NCBI RefSeq assembly: GCF_041227145.1
Contig: NZ_JBGFSP010000003.1
Location: 1,178,001-1,242,000, forward strand
Reading direction: 5' to 3'
DNA length: 64,000 nucleotides
Source of the DNA: Bacteroides sp. AN502(2024)
Lineage (GTDB): Bacteria > Bacteroidota > Bacteroidia > Bacteroidales > Bacteroidaceae
Each line of letters begins with the position of its first letter. Position 1 is the stretch's first letter. Position numbers and translations under genes: made by a program. Below the pieces are notes generated by a model. It was not told where the DNA came from, searched no databases, and saw only the letters and a list, made by a program, of their open reading frames with translations. This document shows, one piece after another, positions 1 through 9,495 of the stretch.

Positions 1-340
1 CCAGCAGGTCACGCAGAATAGAAAGGTATTCTTCTTCATCGATTTCATTCAGATAACGCCATGCCACATCAGATGGAATCTTCTTCATATAAAGCCCTTG
101 GGCTATTTTCATTTTTCCCCATTTGGCAAAGCGAAACTTATCATTCACAAAAGCTCTGCAGAAACGTTCATCATCGATAAACTTCTCAGATTCCAGTTGG
201 TCAAGAATACGCGCAATGGTATCATAGGCAATTCCCCAACGTTGTAACTTCTCATTTATTTCTGCCCGGCAATGCTCGGCAGTAGAGCAGTAAGAGGCTA
301 CTCGATTTAAAGCCTCTTCATCAGTCAATTGTGCACTCAT
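1..340 (-). CDS. recX: RecX-family regulator of RecA (C-terminal part outside window)
   Basis: The first 113 residues are visible, starting at the ATG at 340, and continue past the left edge. The helical three-repeat pattern of RecX is recognisable, with LDQLESEKFIDDERFCRAFV followed by RFAKWGKMKIAQGLYMKKIP. RecX proteins bind and modulate RecA filaments in the cytoplasm. The start codon overlaps the stop of prmC as ATGA (337-340), so the two genes are translationally coupled and share the promoter in front of prmC. The family call is strong; the regulatory effect in this organism is inferred from family knowledge. Confidence 0.9.
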   Translation of the reverse strand, partial: MSAQLTDEEALNRVASYCSTAEHCRAEINEKLQRWGIAYDTIARILDQLESEKFIDDERFCRAFVNDKFRFAKWGKMKIAQGLYMKKIPSDVAWRYLNEIDEEEYLSILRDLL

Positions 341-1173
341 CGGTTAGCTGTAACTATTCTATCTTTTCCAAATATGTCTTTTATAACACGAACATCACGG
401 TATTGGTTCATTTCAAGCATGTGTGCTGTCTCCCGGCCATAAGCCTGGTTGATCTCAAAATAAAGTTTTCCTCCCGGCAATAGCAATTCACGTCCCAGAC
501 AGCCTATACGTTTATAAAACCGCAAAGGGTCCTCGTCAGGAACAAACAAGGCCAAACCCGGTTCCCAATCAAGGACATTAGCGTCCATTTCATTTTTCTC
601 CGTTTCAGTCACATAAGGCGGATTACTGACGATCACATCAAAAGACGACACCTTTTCCCAATCATCGGACAGTACATCTCTTTGTAGGAATTTCACTCCG
701 GCTTCCAATTCTTCATTGTTTTTACGGGCAATAACCAACGCTTCTTCCGAAATATCCCAAGCCTCTACGTCTACATCCGGAAGTTTTTTATCCAAAGAGA
801 TCGCAATGCATCCGCTCCCCGTACCTATATCTAACAGACGACGGGCATTTGGGTTCTCCTTAACGATTAGCTCTACTAGCTCTGCGGTCTCCGGTCGAGG
901 GATTAACACACCGGAAGCAACCTTAAAATTCCTTCCACAAAACTCTGCAAAACCGCGAATGTACTGTATAGGTTCATTTTTCTGTAAACGGAATATAATG
1001 TTTTCTAATTCACGCTGTTTGCATTCGGATAAAATTATATCTTTGCCCATGTAAATATCGAGCACATCTAAGCCTAACATGTCGCAACAAATCAACATTG
1101 AAAGAGCTTTTATCTCTTCCTGTGAATAGATATCCTGTAAAGACTGGCGAATGTAAGCGGTGATACGATTCAT
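337..1173 (-). CDS. prmC: Peptide chain release factor N5-glutamine methyltransferase PrmC
   Basis: The 278-residue protein has the HemK/PrmC layout: an N-terminal helical domain (about 1-80) and a class I SAM-dependent methyltransferase domain. The SAM-binding loop LLDIGTGSGCIAISL and the substrate-glutamine motif NPPYV are both intact. PrmC methylates the glutamine of the GGQ motif in release factors RF1 and RF2, which improves translation termination. The gene is divergent from ribD, has a -7 box at 1194-1201, and overlaps recX by four bases. Length is normal for the family and nothing is missing. Confidence 0.95.
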   Translation of the reverse strand: MNRITAYIRQSLQDIYSQEEIKALSMLICCDMLGLDVLDIYMGKDIILSECKQRELENIIFRLQKNEPIQYIRGFAEFCGRNFKVASGVLIPRPETAELVELIVKENPNARRLLDIGTGSGCIAISLDKKLPDVDVEAWDISEEALVIARKNNEELEAGVKFLQRDVLSDDWEKVSSFDVIVSNPPYVTETEKNEMDANVLDWEPGLALFVPDEDPLRFYKRIGCLGRELLLPGGKLYFEINQAYGRETAHMLEMNQYRDVRVIKDIFGKDRIVTANR

Positions 1174-1193
1174 ATTTACACAATTTCGGAGTG

Positions 1194-1201
1194 CAAAAGT
1201 A
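1194..1201 (-). promoter_or_regulatory. -7 promoter element for prmC-recX
   Basis: TACTTTTG on the minus strand matches the Bacteroides -7 consensus TAnnTTTG and lies 21 bp upstream of the prmC start. No clear -33 box was identified. Confidence 0.6.
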
Positions 1202-1209
1202 AGAATAAT

Positions 1210-2265
1210 ATGGAGAAGAGCACCAAAATGGAAGAAGAAAAATACATGAGGCGTTGCATTAAGCTTGCAAAAAACGGGTTATGCAATGTGTCTCCCAACC
1301 CGATGGTAGGGGCTGTTATCGTATATAACGGAGGTATTATCGGTGAAGGTTATCACATTCGTTGCGGAGAGGCACACGCGGAAGTTAATGCAATCCGTTC
1401 TGTCAAAGATGAGTCTTTATTGAAACATTCTACGATTTATGTGAGTCTGGAACCTTGTTCCCACTATGGGAAAACACCTCCTTGTGCAGATCTGATTATA
1501 GAGAAACAGATACCACGCATTGTTATCGGATGCCAGGACCCCTTTTCTGAAGTAGCCGGGCGTGGGATTCAGAAACTACGGGATGCCGGACGGGAGGTTA
1601 CAGTCGGCATATTAGAGGAAGAATGCAAATCGCTGATTCGTCGTTTTATTACGTTCAATACGCTTCACCGTCCTTTCATTACATTGAAATGGGCAGAATC
1701 AGCCGATCGTTTTATTGATATTGAACGTACAGGCGGAAAGCCTATAGTCCTCTCCTCTCCTCTTAGTTCCATGCTAGTGCATAAAAAAAGAGCAGAGGCC
1801 GATGCGATTATGGTAGGCAGGCGAACGGCTTTACTGGATAATCCGTCGTTGACAGTACGCAATTGGTACGGGCGCAATCCGAAACGTATTGTACTAGATC
1901 GCGCCTTATCCCTTCCAAATGATTTACAAATTTTCAATGGAAACGTACCGACATTTGTCTTTACTGAAAAGCATCAGCCGGAAAGAAATAACATCACATA
2001 TATCACTATCGACTTCAGTCATAATCCCTTAAAACAGATCATGGAAGCATTGTATCAACGGAAAATACAATCTTTACTGGTAGAAGGAGGAAGTCAATTA
2101 CTGCAATCGTTTATTAATAATGAACTATGGGATGAAGCGTATATCGAGAAATGCCCCAGCAGACTACATTCCGGTGTTAAATCGCCTCAAATGAACGATA
2201 AATTTAGTTATTCGATAGAAGAACACTTCGAAAGACAATTTTGGCACTATGTTCATCGGATATAG
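1210..2265 (+). CDS. ribD: Bifunctional riboflavin biosynthesis deaminase/reductase RibD
   Basis: The 351-residue protein has an N-terminal cytidine-deaminase-like zinc domain, with HAEVNAIR and the paired-cysteine motif PCSHYGKTPPCADLI, and a C-terminal reductase domain with VGRRTALLDNPSLTVR and LLVEGGSQLLQSF. It carries out the deamination and NADPH-dependent ribosyl reduction steps of riboflavin synthesis in the cytosol. The first ATG is at 1210; an in-frame ATG at 1228 (MEEEKYMRRC) is an alternative start closer to the usual family N-terminus. The gene stands alone and diverges from prmC. Confidence 0.94.
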   Translation: MEKSTKMEEEKYMRRCIKLAKNGLCNVSPNPMVGAVIVYNGGIIGEGYHIRCGEAHAEVNAIRSVKDESLLKHSTIYVSLEPCSHYGKTPPCADLIIEKQIPRIVIGCQDPFSEVAGRGIQKLRDAGREVTVGILEEECKSLIRRFITFNTLHRPFITLKWAESADRFIDIERTGGKPIVLSSPLSSMLVHKKRAEADAIMVGRRTALLDNPSLTVRNWYGRNPKRIVLDRALSLPNDLQIFNGNVPTFVFTEKHQPERNNITYITIDFSHNPLKQIMEALYQRKIQSLLVEGGSQLLQSFINNELWDEAYIEKCPSRLHSGVKSPQMNDKFSYSIEEHFERQFWHYVHRI

Positions 2266-2370
2266 CCAAGATTGTTCTATTCAAGGGTTTTACGTCGATA
2301 AAAACAGTATTATTATCTATAATTTTATATAAAACTTACCCGTAATGTTCATTATCGGAAAAAATGTTTC

Positions 2371-2378
2371 TATTTTTG
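2371..2378 (+). promoter_or_regulatory. -7 promoter element for the DUF6242 lipoprotein gene
   Basis: TATTTTTG fits TAnnTTTG and ends 28 bp before the ATG at 2407. It could also drive uppS and bamA, since those genes follow closely. Confidence 0.55.
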
Positions 2379-2406
2379 CAACTTGTAAATAAACACAATC
2401 TTTCAA

Positions 2407-3918
2407 ATGAAAATAAAGTTTTTATCATTCATTGCGAGTCTTTTCATGGTGTCATTTGTTATAACGTCATGTCTTGATGACGATAATAACATCGAATATA
2501 GCCCGGATGCAACTATACATGCGTTTGAACTTGACACAATCGGGGGATATGGGGTAAAGTATAAATTCACTATTGACCAATTATCACGTGAAATCTATAA
2601 CGAAGACTCTCTTCCAGTTCATGCCGATACCATTATTGACAAGATTTTAATCAAAACATTAACTACGTCATCAGGCGTTGTAACAATGAAAGACAAAAGC
2701 GGTAAGGATTCCATCGTAAACATCAATGATTCTATAGACCTTCGGAAACCGCTTACTATCAAAGTATGGTCAACAGAAGCATTAGCAGGTATATCCCCTA
2801 ACCAAACCAGGGAATATACCATTAAAGTACGAGTACACAAGTATGATCCGGATTCATTGAAATGGAAGTACATGAATGAAATAGATAATCAAATTACAGG
2901 GGAACAAAAATCCATTATTTGGGGAAGTGAAGTTCTCACATACTCTGTAATTGGCGGAACGTTATATGCATACAAAAACTCCTTAACAAGCTTTGGACAT
3001 TGGGAGCCTAAAGAAGTAGAAGGTTTACCGGAAGGTAAGCTTCCGACTTCTATCATTGCCTTCCAATTCGACGGAAGCAATGAAATGTTATATGCTACTT
3101 CCAATGGTGATGGTAAAGTATATGAATCTGCAAATGGAGAAAAATGGAATGAATCAACAATATTTGGTGAGAGTGTGGAATTATTACTAGCCACATTGCC
3201 CCATAACGATGTCAATAGAATTTGTTACATAAAGAAAGGAGATGATAACCATCGTTATTTCTATTATCAAACAAATGATAAACAACAAGAGACTCTCGAA
3301 GTTTACGAAGGAGGAAAAGTACCAGATAAATTCCCTACTAAAAACATATCCTACACGATATACGAATCTGCGACAAATACTAAATCTGTCCTTTTAGTGG
3401 GAGATACAGAAACGATGAGTGTAGCCGATAACAGCGAATTAGAAACGACCATTGTATGGGCGTATGACGGAAGTAAATGGATTGAACTCTCAACAACCTC
3501 CTCCGTTGCATACTGTCCTAAATATACTCAACCATCTATCATATATTATAATGGCTTAGTATATATATTTGGGCAAGGCTTCAGTTCTATTTATGTGTCC
3601 AATCAAGGACTATTTTGGAAAAAGGCGAATGCTAAGTTTTCCTTCCCTTATAGAGATTGGAGTAAAGGAGGAACTGCGGATCCCAACGTAGCTCCTGAGT
3701 TCAGAGGCAAAAAGAATTACTCAATGGTACTGGACCCTGATACTCAAAATTTATGGATCATATTCAGTAAAGGAAGCGCTAGTTTCAAAGAAAAGGTAGA
3801 AAAAAAAGAAAGCACAAAATCTACCACAACTGAAACGCGCACATATAGCCATGATTCAGAAGTTTGGCGTGGTCGTCTTAATCAACTATGGTTTGACTTG
3901 GCAAAAACCGGCAAATAA
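2407..3918 (+). CDS. DUF6242-type exported lipoprotein
   Basis: A 503-residue protein with a lipoprotein leader ending VITSC (Cys at residue 22) followed by acidic residues, a pattern linked to surface export in Bacteroides. The N-terminal part resembles a bacterial Ig-like/DUF6242 segment. The rest is beta-rich with recurring units such as GGTLYAYKNSLTSFG and SNGDGKVYESANGEKW, which look like beta-propeller blades. No catalytic motif is visible and function is unknown. The family name is from memory of similar Bacteroides proteins. The gene ends 25 bp before uppS, so it is probably co-transcribed with the envelope genes downstream. Confidence 0.7.
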   Translation: MKIKFLSFIASLFMVSFVITSCLDDDNNIEYSPDATIHAFELDTIGGYGVKYKFTIDQLSREIYNEDSLPVHADTIIDKILIKTLTTSSGVVTMKDKSGKDSIVNINDSIDLRKPLTIKVWSTEALAGISPNQTREYTIKVRVHKYDPDSLKWKYMNEIDNQITGEQKSIIWGSEVLTYSVIGGTLYAYKNSLTSFGHWEPKEVEGLPEGKLPTSIIAFQFDGSNEMLYATSNGDGKVYESANGEKWNESTIFGESVELLLATLPHNDVNRICYIKKGDDNHRYFYYQTNDKQQETLEVYEGGKVPDKFPTKNISYTIYESATNTKSVLLVGDTETMSVADNSELETTIVWAYDGSKWIELSTTSSVAYCPKYTQPSIIYYNGLVYIFGQGFSSIYVSNQGLFWKKANAKFSFPYRDWSKGGTADPNVAPEFRGKKNYSMVLDPDTQNLWIIFSKGSASFKEKVEKKESTKSTTTETRTYSHDSEVWRGRLNQLWFDLAKTGK

Positions 3919-3943
3919 AGTATATACGTTTTAAAACAGAAAG

Positions 3944-4678
3944 ATGTCCTATATAGAACAAATAGATAAAACTCGGATACCACAACACGTGGCCATCATT
4001 ATGGATGGAAACGGACGGTGGGCAAAACAACGAGGGAAAGAACGTACTTATGGTCACCGTGCTGGTGCAGAAACAGTACAGCATATTACCGAAGATGCCG
4101 CCCGGTTGGGGATTAAGTACCTGACGCTATACACCTTCTCAACCGAGAACTGGAATCGGCCGCAAGACGAAATTGCGGCTCTGATGAATCTATTACTAGA
4201 TTCTATTGAAGAAGAGACACTGATGAAGAATAATATCAGCTTCAAAGTAATCGGTGATTTCAAAAAATTACCGGACGAAGTTCAGAAAAGTTTGACATCA
4301 TGTATAGAACATACAGCTGGGAATACTGGGATGTGCCTGGTATTGGCTCTCAGTTACTCTTCCCGTTGGGAGATAACGGAAGCTGTCAGGCAAATAGCGA
4401 CACAGGTTGAAAAGGGAGAGCTTTCTTCCGAACAAATAACGGATGAGTGCATCGCATCTCATCTGGATACTAAATTTATGCCCGACCCGGATTTACTGAT
4501 CCGCACGGGAGGAGAAATCCGACTAAGCAATTACCTCCTATGGCAATGCGCTTATTCGGAGCTCTATTTTTGTAACACCTTTTGGCCAGACTTCAATAAA
4601 GAAGAATTCTACAAAGCCATTTGGGAATATCAACAAAGGGAACGCCGATTCGGCAAGACCAGTGAACAGATCAGCTAA
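3944..4678 (+). CDS. uppS: Isoprenyl (undecaprenyl) diphosphate synthase UppS
   Basis: This 244-residue cis-prenyltransferase condenses isopentenyl diphosphate units to make the C55 carrier lipid used for peptidoglycan and surface glycans. The catalytic-aspartate P-loop [14 protein letters not shown] and the substrate motif [15 protein letters not shown] with ELYF are intact. It is cytoplasmic and membrane-associated. The gene lies between a lipoprotein gene (25 bp gap) and bamA (30 bp gap), an envelope-biogenesis order that is common in Bacteroidota. Start and length are normal. Confidence 0.96.
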   Translation: MSYIEQIDKTRIPQHVAIIMDGNGRWAKQRGKERTYGHRAGAETVQHITEDAARLGIKYLTLYTFSTENWNRPQDEIAALMNLLLDSIEEETLMKNNISFKVIGDFKKLPDEVQKSLTSCIEHTAGNTGMCLVLALSYSSRWEITEAVRQIATQVEKGELSSEQITDECIASHLDTKFMPDPDLLIRTGGEIRLSNYLLWQCAYSELYFCNTFWPDFNKEEFYKAIWEYQQRERRFGKTSEQIS

Positions 4679-4708
4679 TATAACTTGAAACATCAAATTA
4701 TAACATAA

Positions 4709-7363
4709 ATGCATTATCGTATTTCCTTTATATTCATAACGTTTGTCTGCCTGTGCTGCTTCGCGACAACAGGCATTGCGCAAAATGTCAACACAGATGA
4801 AGACTCGAAGCCTGCCATCTTATACTCCGGAACACCAAAAAATTATGAGATAGCAGATATTAAAGTCGAAGGCGTAAAGAATTATGAAGATTATGTATTG
4901 ATTGGAATATCCGGACTATCGGTAGGACAAACAATCACTGTGCCGGGTGACGAAATTACGGGAGCAATCAAACGTTATTGGCGTCATGGTTTGTTCTCAA
5001 ATGTACAAATCACAGCCGAGAAAATAGAAGGCGACAAAATCTGGTTAAAAATCAGTCTGACACAACGCCCGCGTATCGCCGATGTGCGCTATCATGGTGT
5101 GAAGAAGTCGGAACGTACCGATCTTGAAAGTAAGCTGGGAATGGTAAAAGGTATGCAGATTACTCCGAATACCGTAGACCGTGCCAAGACATTAATCAAA
5201 CGTTATTTCGACGATAAGGGATTCAAAAATGCGGAAGTAATCATCTCGCAAAAAGACGATCCATCCAGCGAAAATCAGGTGATCGTTGATATTGATATTG
5301 ACAAGAAAGAAAAAATTAAAGTACATGAAATCCAAATCGTTGGTAATCATGCAATCAAGGCTTCCAAGCTAAAGAAAGTAATGAAGAAGACCAATGAAAA
5401 AGGCAAACTTCGCAACTTGTTCCGTACCAAAAAATTCGTTCCGGAAAACTTCGAGGCAGATAAGCAATTGATCATCGACAAGTATAATGAATTGGGATAC
5501 CGTGATGCAATAATTGTAAAAGACAGTGTTTCACAGTACGATGAAAAAACAGTAAACGTTTATTTGAATATAGACGAGGGACAAAAATATTACCTGCGTA
5601 ACGTTACATGGGTAGGTAATACCCTCTATCCGTCAGAACAGTTGAACTTCTTGCTCCGCATGAAGAAAGGTGACGTATACAACCAAAAATTATTGAACGA
5701 ACGCGTTTCTACAGATGATGACGCTATCGGTAACTTATATTACAACAACGGTTACCTATTCTATAACCTCGATCCGGTAGAAGTAAATATCGTTGGCGAC
5801 TCTATCGACCTCGAAATGAGAATTTATGAAGGTCGTCAGGCTACTATCAATAAAATCAAGATCAGTGGTAATGACCGTTTGTATGAGAATGTTGTTCGAC
5901 GTGAACTTCGTATTCGTCCGGGACAATTGTTCAGCAAAGAAGACTTGATGCGTTCTTTGCGTGAAATCCAACAGATGGGACACTTTGACCCGGAAAAACT
6001 GCAACCGGATATTCAACCGGATCCGATGAACGGAACTGTTGACATAGGTTTGCCTTTGACTTCCAAAGCCAATGACCAAGTAGAATTCTCTGCCGGATGG
6101 GGACAGACGGGTATTATCGGTAAGTTGAGCTTGAAGTTTACCAACTTCTCTGTAGCCAATTTGTTGCACCCGGGCGAAAACTACCGTGGTATCCTTCCGC
6201 AAGGTGACGGGCAGACATTGACTATCAGCGGACAGACGAATGCTAAATACTACCAATCATATAGTATTTCATTCTTTGACCCATGGTTTGGCGGTAAACG
6301 TCCGAATTCATTCTCTGTATCGGCATTCTTCTCTGTACAGACAGACATCAGTAGCCGATACTACAACTCCAGCTACTTCAACAACTACTACAACAGTATG
6401 TATAGTGGTTACGGTGGTTATGGTATGTACAACTATGGTAACTATAACAACTACGAAAACTATTATGACCCGGATAAATCTATCAAGATGTGGGGACTTT
6501 CCGTAGGTTGGGGTAAACGTCTGAAATGGCCGGATGACTATTTCACCCTCTCCGCAGAATTAGCTTACCAACGCTATAACTTGAGCGACTGGCAGTACTT
6601 CCCGGTAACCAACGGTAAATGTAATGACCTTAGTATCTCATTGACTTTGGCTCGTAACTCTATTGACAACCCGATCTTCCCTCGCTCAGGTTCAGATTTC
6701 TCATTGTCAGTTCAGTTCACACCGCCGTACTCATTGATGGACGGCAAAGACTATAAGGGATATTATAGTAACCCTGAAACAGGTACCATTACCCAAGACA
6801 ACATGAATAAGCTCCATAAATGGATAGAATACCACAAATGGAAATTCAAAGGCAAAACGTATACTCCGTTAATGGACCCGGTTGCTCATCCGAAATGTCT
6901 GGTATTAATGACACGTACTGAATTCGGTCTGTTGGGTCACTATAACCAATACAAGAAATCTCCGTTCGGAACATTCGACGTAGGGGGGGACGGTATGACC
7001 GGTTATTCAACTTATGCAACTGAAAGTATCGCTTTACGTGGTTACGAAAACAGTTCATTAACCCCATACGGTTCTGAAGGTTATGCCTATGCACGCCTCG
7101 GCATTGAATTAAGATATCCGCTGATGCTGGAAACAAGTACTAACATTTATGTGCTAGGTTTCCTTGAGGCCGGTAATGCATGGCATGATATCAAGAAATT
7201 CAATCCGTTCGAATTGAAGCGTTCTGCCGGTGTCGGTGTGCGTATCTTCCTTCCGATGATTGGTATGATGGGGATTGACTGGGGTTACGGTTTCGACAAA
7301 GTATTTGGTTCTAAACAATATGGAGGAAGCCAGTTCCACTTTATCTTAGGACAAGAATTCTAA
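4709..7363 (+). CDS. bamA: Outer-membrane assembly factor BamA
   Basis: An 884-residue Omp85 protein with a signal peptide ending TTGIAQ, successive POTRA domains in roughly the first 430 residues (for example VEGVKNYEDYVLIGISGLSVG and VGNHAIKASKLKKVMKK), and a C-terminal 16-strand barrel. It inserts beta-barrel proteins into the outer membrane. A Tyr/Asn/Gly-rich stretch at about residues 551-590 interrupts the barrel and is probably an extracellular loop. The stop codon TAA is immediately followed by the OmpH/Skp gene, which fits co-expression with periplasmic chaperones. Confidence 0.96.
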   Translation: MHYRISFIFITFVCLCCFATTGIAQNVNTDEDSKPAILYSGTPKNYEIADIKVEGVKNYEDYVLIGISGLSVGQTITVPGDEITGAIKRYWRHGLFSNVQITAEKIEGDKIWLKISLTQRPRIADVRYHGVKKSERTDLESKLGMVKGMQITPNTVDRAKTLIKRYFDDKGFKNAEVIISQKDDPSSENQVIVDIDIDKKEKIKVHEIQIVGNHAIKASKLKKVMKKTNEKGKLRNLFRTKKFVPENFEADKQLIIDKYNELGYRDAIIVKDSVSQYDEKTVNVYLNIDEGQKYYLRNVTWVGNTLYPSEQLNFLLRMKKGDVYNQKLLNERVSTDDDAIGNLYYNNGYLFYNLDPVEVNIVGDSIDLEMRIYEGRQATINKIKISGNDRLYENVVRRELRIRPGQLFSKEDLMRSLREIQQMGHFDPEKLQPDIQPDPMNGTVDIGLPLTSKANDQVEFSAGWGQTGIIGKLSLKFTNFSVANLLHPGENYRGILPQGDGQTLTISGQTNAKYYQSYSISFFDPWFGGKRPNSFSVSAFFSVQTDISSRYYNSSYFNNYYNSMYSGYGGYGMYNYGNYNNYENYYDPDKSIKMWGLSVGWGKRLKWPDDYFTLSAELAYQRYNLSDWQYFPVTNGKCNDLSISLTLARNSIDNPIFPRSGSDFSLSVQFTPPYSLMDGKDYKGYYSNPETGTITQDNMNKLHKWIEYHKWKFKGKTYTPLMDPVAHPKCLVLMTRTEFGLLGHYNQYKKSPFGTFDVGGDGMTGYSTYATESIALRGYENSSLTPYGSEGYAYARLGIELRYPLMLETSTNIYVLGFLEAGNAWHDIKKFNPFELKRSAGVGVRIFLPMIGMMGIDWGYGFDKVFGSKQYGGSQFHFILGQEF

Positions 7364-7386
7364 TGTATCATCCAAAACTAAACGTT

Positions 7387-7902
7387 ATGAGAAAGTCTGT
7401 TCTATTAATCATGATGCTATTGGCTGTCAGCATGGCAGCAAACGCACAGAAATTTGCACTGATCGATACGGAATATATTATGAAGAATATTCCGGCAGCT
7501 CAAAGTGCTAATGAGCAAATGCAAAAAGCTACGAAAAAATACCAGAGTGAAGTAGAAGCTCTGGCTAAAGAAGCACAAAAGATGTTTCAGGACTATCAAG
7601 CAAAATCGTCCACTCTTTCTGCCACGCAAAAAACAAAGACAGAAGATGCAATCGTAGCGAAAGAAAAAAGAGCAGCCGAACTGAAGCGCAACTACTTTGG
7701 TCCGGAAGGCGAATTAGCCAAGATGAGAGAAAAGTTGATTACTCCGATTCAGGATGACATTTATGAAGCGGTAAAAGCTATATCACAGCAACATGGATAT
7801 GATATGGTACTTGACAGAGCCTCTGCTACAGGTATAATATTTGCAAATCCACGCATAGATATTAGTGATGAAATCCTAAGAAAATTAGGATATTCAAATT
7901 AA
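7387..7902 (+). CDS. OmpH/Skp-family periplasmic chaperone (first copy)
   Basis: From the ATG at 7387 the protein is 171 residues with signal peptide MRKSVLLIMMLLAVSMAANA and mature start QKFALIDTEYIM. The middle (about 45-120) is a charged coiled coil, the tentacle region of Skp/OmpH. Such proteins hold unfolded outer-membrane proteins in the periplasm. An upstream in-frame ATG at 7363 overlaps the bamA stop but would put eight polar residues before the signal peptide, so 7387 is preferred. Its position after bamA supports a role in barrel assembly. Confidence 0.88.
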   Translation: MRKSVLLIMMLLAVSMAANAQKFALIDTEYIMKNIPAAQSANEQMQKATKKYQSEVEALAKEAQKMFQDYQAKSSTLSATQKTKTEDAIVAKEKRAAELKRNYFGPEGELAKMREKLITPIQDDIYEAVKAISQQHGYDMVLDRASATGIIFANPRIDISDEILRKLGYSN

Positions 7903-7907
7903 TTTCA

Positions 7908-7915
7908 TACATTTG
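7908..7915 (+). promoter_or_regulatory. -7 promoter element for the second OmpH gene
   Basis: TACATTTG fits TAnnTTTG and begins five bases after the first OmpH stop, 44 bp before the second OmpH start. It would allow the second chaperone to be expressed separately from bamA. Confidence 0.55.
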
Positions 7916-7958
7916 CAACTGAAAATAACTAAAAATCATTCAAATAAATTATAGAACT

Positions 7959-8474
7959 ATGCTAAAAAAAATTGCACTTGTAATGTTGCTTGCACTCCCA
8001 ATGGGGGTATTTGCACAGAACCTGAAATTCGGCCACATTAATGCACAGGAAATCATCACTGTGATGCCGGAATTCACCAAAGCTCAAAAGGATATTCAGA
8101 CTTTAGAAAAACAACTTACTGCCGAACTACAGAGAACGCAGGAAGAATTCAACAAGAAATATCAGGAATTCCAACAAGCTATCGCTAAGGATTCTCTTCC
8201 CCCTAATATCGCTGAAAGAAGACAGAAAGAGTTGCAGGATATGATGCAGAGACAGGAGCAATTCCAACAAGATGCTCAACAGCAAATGGCGAAAGCACAA
8301 AATGATGCAATGGCTCCTATCTACCAGAAACTGGACAATGCCATCAAAGCTGTAGGTGCTGCTGAAGGCGTGATTTATATTTTCGATTTGGCAAGAACTT
8401 CGATTCCTTATGTGAACGAATCACAGAGCATCAACTTGACTAATAAGGTAAAAGCAAATCTGGGCATCAAATAA
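7959..8474 (+). CDS. OmpH/Skp-family periplasmic chaperone (second copy)
   Basis: A 171-residue paralogue of the preceding gene, with signal peptide ending MGVFAQ, mature start NLKFGHINAQEIITVMPE and a long Gln/Glu/Lys-rich coiled coil (about 45-115) containing QKELQDMMQRQEQFQQDAQQ. The C-terminal beta part is also conserved. Same presumed role as a holdase for outer-membrane proteins. It is separated from the first copy by 56 bp with its own -7 box and is followed by a strong terminator, so it closes the uppS-bamA-ompH block. Confidence 0.88.
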   Translation: MLKKIALVMLLALPMGVFAQNLKFGHINAQEIITVMPEFTKAQKDIQTLEKQLTAELQRTQEEFNKKYQEFQQAIAKDSLPPNIAERRQKELQDMMQRQEQFQQDAQQQMAKAQNDAMAPIYQKLDNAIKAVGAAEGVIYIFDLARTSIPYVNESQSINLTNKVKANLGIK

Positions 8475-8496
8475 AATCTGATCAATAAATACCAGA

Positions 8497-8541
8497 AGAG
8501 AAAGAGAAAGAAGGAACATCTTCTTTCTCTTTCTCTTTTTT
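8497..8541 (+). terminator. Rho-independent terminator after the OmpH pair
   Basis: A perfect 17-bp purine/pyrimidine stem (8497-8513 with 8520-8536, arm AGAGAAAGAGAAAGAAG) with a six-base loop is followed by a T run. It ends the bamA-ompH transcript just before the murI promoter. Confidence 0.85.
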
Positions 8542-8546
8542 TGGCG

Positions 8547-8554
8547 TACATTTG
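8547..8554 (+). promoter_or_regulatory. -7 promoter element for murI
   Basis: TACATTTG fits TAnnTTTG, lies directly after the terminator and 23 bp upstream of the murI ATG. Confidence 0.6.
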
Positions 8555-8577
8555 CGTATATATAAATCAAGTTTGTC

Positions 8578-9420
8578 ATGAAGCAACATCTATCCCATAC
8601 GCCCGGCCCCATCGGAGTATTCGACTCCGGCTACGGAGGCCTGACCATCTTAGACAAGATTAGAGAAGTATTACCGGAATATGATTATATCTATTTGGGA
8701 GATAATGCACGTGCCCCCTATGGAACACGTTCTTTCGAAGTCGTATACGAATTTACCCGACAAGCCGTCAACAAACTGTTTGATATGGGATGTCATCTGG
8801 TTATATTAGCTTGCAATACCGCTTCTGCCAAAGCTTTGCGTAGCATCCAGATGAATGATTTACCCCAAATTGATCCTGCCCGCCGTGTGCTCGGAATCAT
8901 CCGCCCCACTGTAGAATGTGTCGGAGAGATTAGTAAGAATCAGCATATCGGAGTACTGGCAACAGCAGGCACCATTAAATCCGAATCGTATCCATTAGAA
9001 ATACATAAACTGTTTCCTGAAATTCAAGTCAGCGGAACAGCATGTCCGATGTGGGTATCCTTGGTTGAGAATAACGAATCAAAAGACGAAGGAGCAGACT
9101 ATTTCATCCGAAAGTACATCAACCAATTACTGTCAAAAGATCCTCAAATAGATACTATCATCCTCGGATGCACCCATTTCCCCATACTTCTACCCAAAAT
9201 CCGGCAATATATTCCAGATCATATCAGTGTAATTGCACAAGGTGAGTATGTGGCAGAAAGCCTGAAAGACTATCTGAAAAGACATCCCGAAATGGATGCC
9301 AAATGTACCAAGAATGGCAACTGCCAGTTTTACACAACCGAAGCGGAAGAAAAGTTTTCAGAATCGGCCTCTACTTTCCTGAGACAGCAGATTAGCGTAA
9401 AACATATCACGCTTGAATAA
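8578..9420 (+). CDS. murI: Glutamate racemase MurI
   Basis: A 280-residue cytoplasmic enzyme that makes D-glutamate for peptidoglycan. The two catalytic-cysteine regions are visible: LVILACNTASAKALR and IILGCTHFPIL. The N-terminal PIGVFDSGYGGLTIL and YLGDNARAPYG motifs are also typical of the family. The gene sits directly after the envelope block but behind its own terminator and promoter, so it is likely transcribed on its own. No abnormality seen. Confidence 0.97.
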   Translation: MKQHLSHTPGPIGVFDSGYGGLTILDKIREVLPEYDYIYLGDNARAPYGTRSFEVVYEFTRQAVNKLFDMGCHLVILACNTASAKALRSIQMNDLPQIDPARRVLGIIRPTVECVGEISKNQHIGVLATAGTIKSESYPLEIHKLFPEIQVSGTACPMWVSLVENNESKDEGADYFIRKYINQLLSKDPQIDTIILGCTHFPILLPKIRQYIPDHISVIAQGEYVAESLKDYLKRHPEMDAKCTKNGNCQFYTTEAEEKFSESASTFLRQQISVKHITLE

Positions 9421-9459
9421 TTTTTAAGTAAATAAATAACCATTTCTCTCTTTTTTTGC

Positions 9460-9467
9460 TATATTTG
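9460..9467 (+). promoter_or_regulatory. -7 promoter element for the DUF2007 gene
   Basis: TATATTTG fits TAnnTTTG and lies 28 bp upstream of the ATG at 9496. Confidence 0.55.
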
Positions 9468-9495
9468 TAAATAACAACCCCTAATAAGTAAGCTC

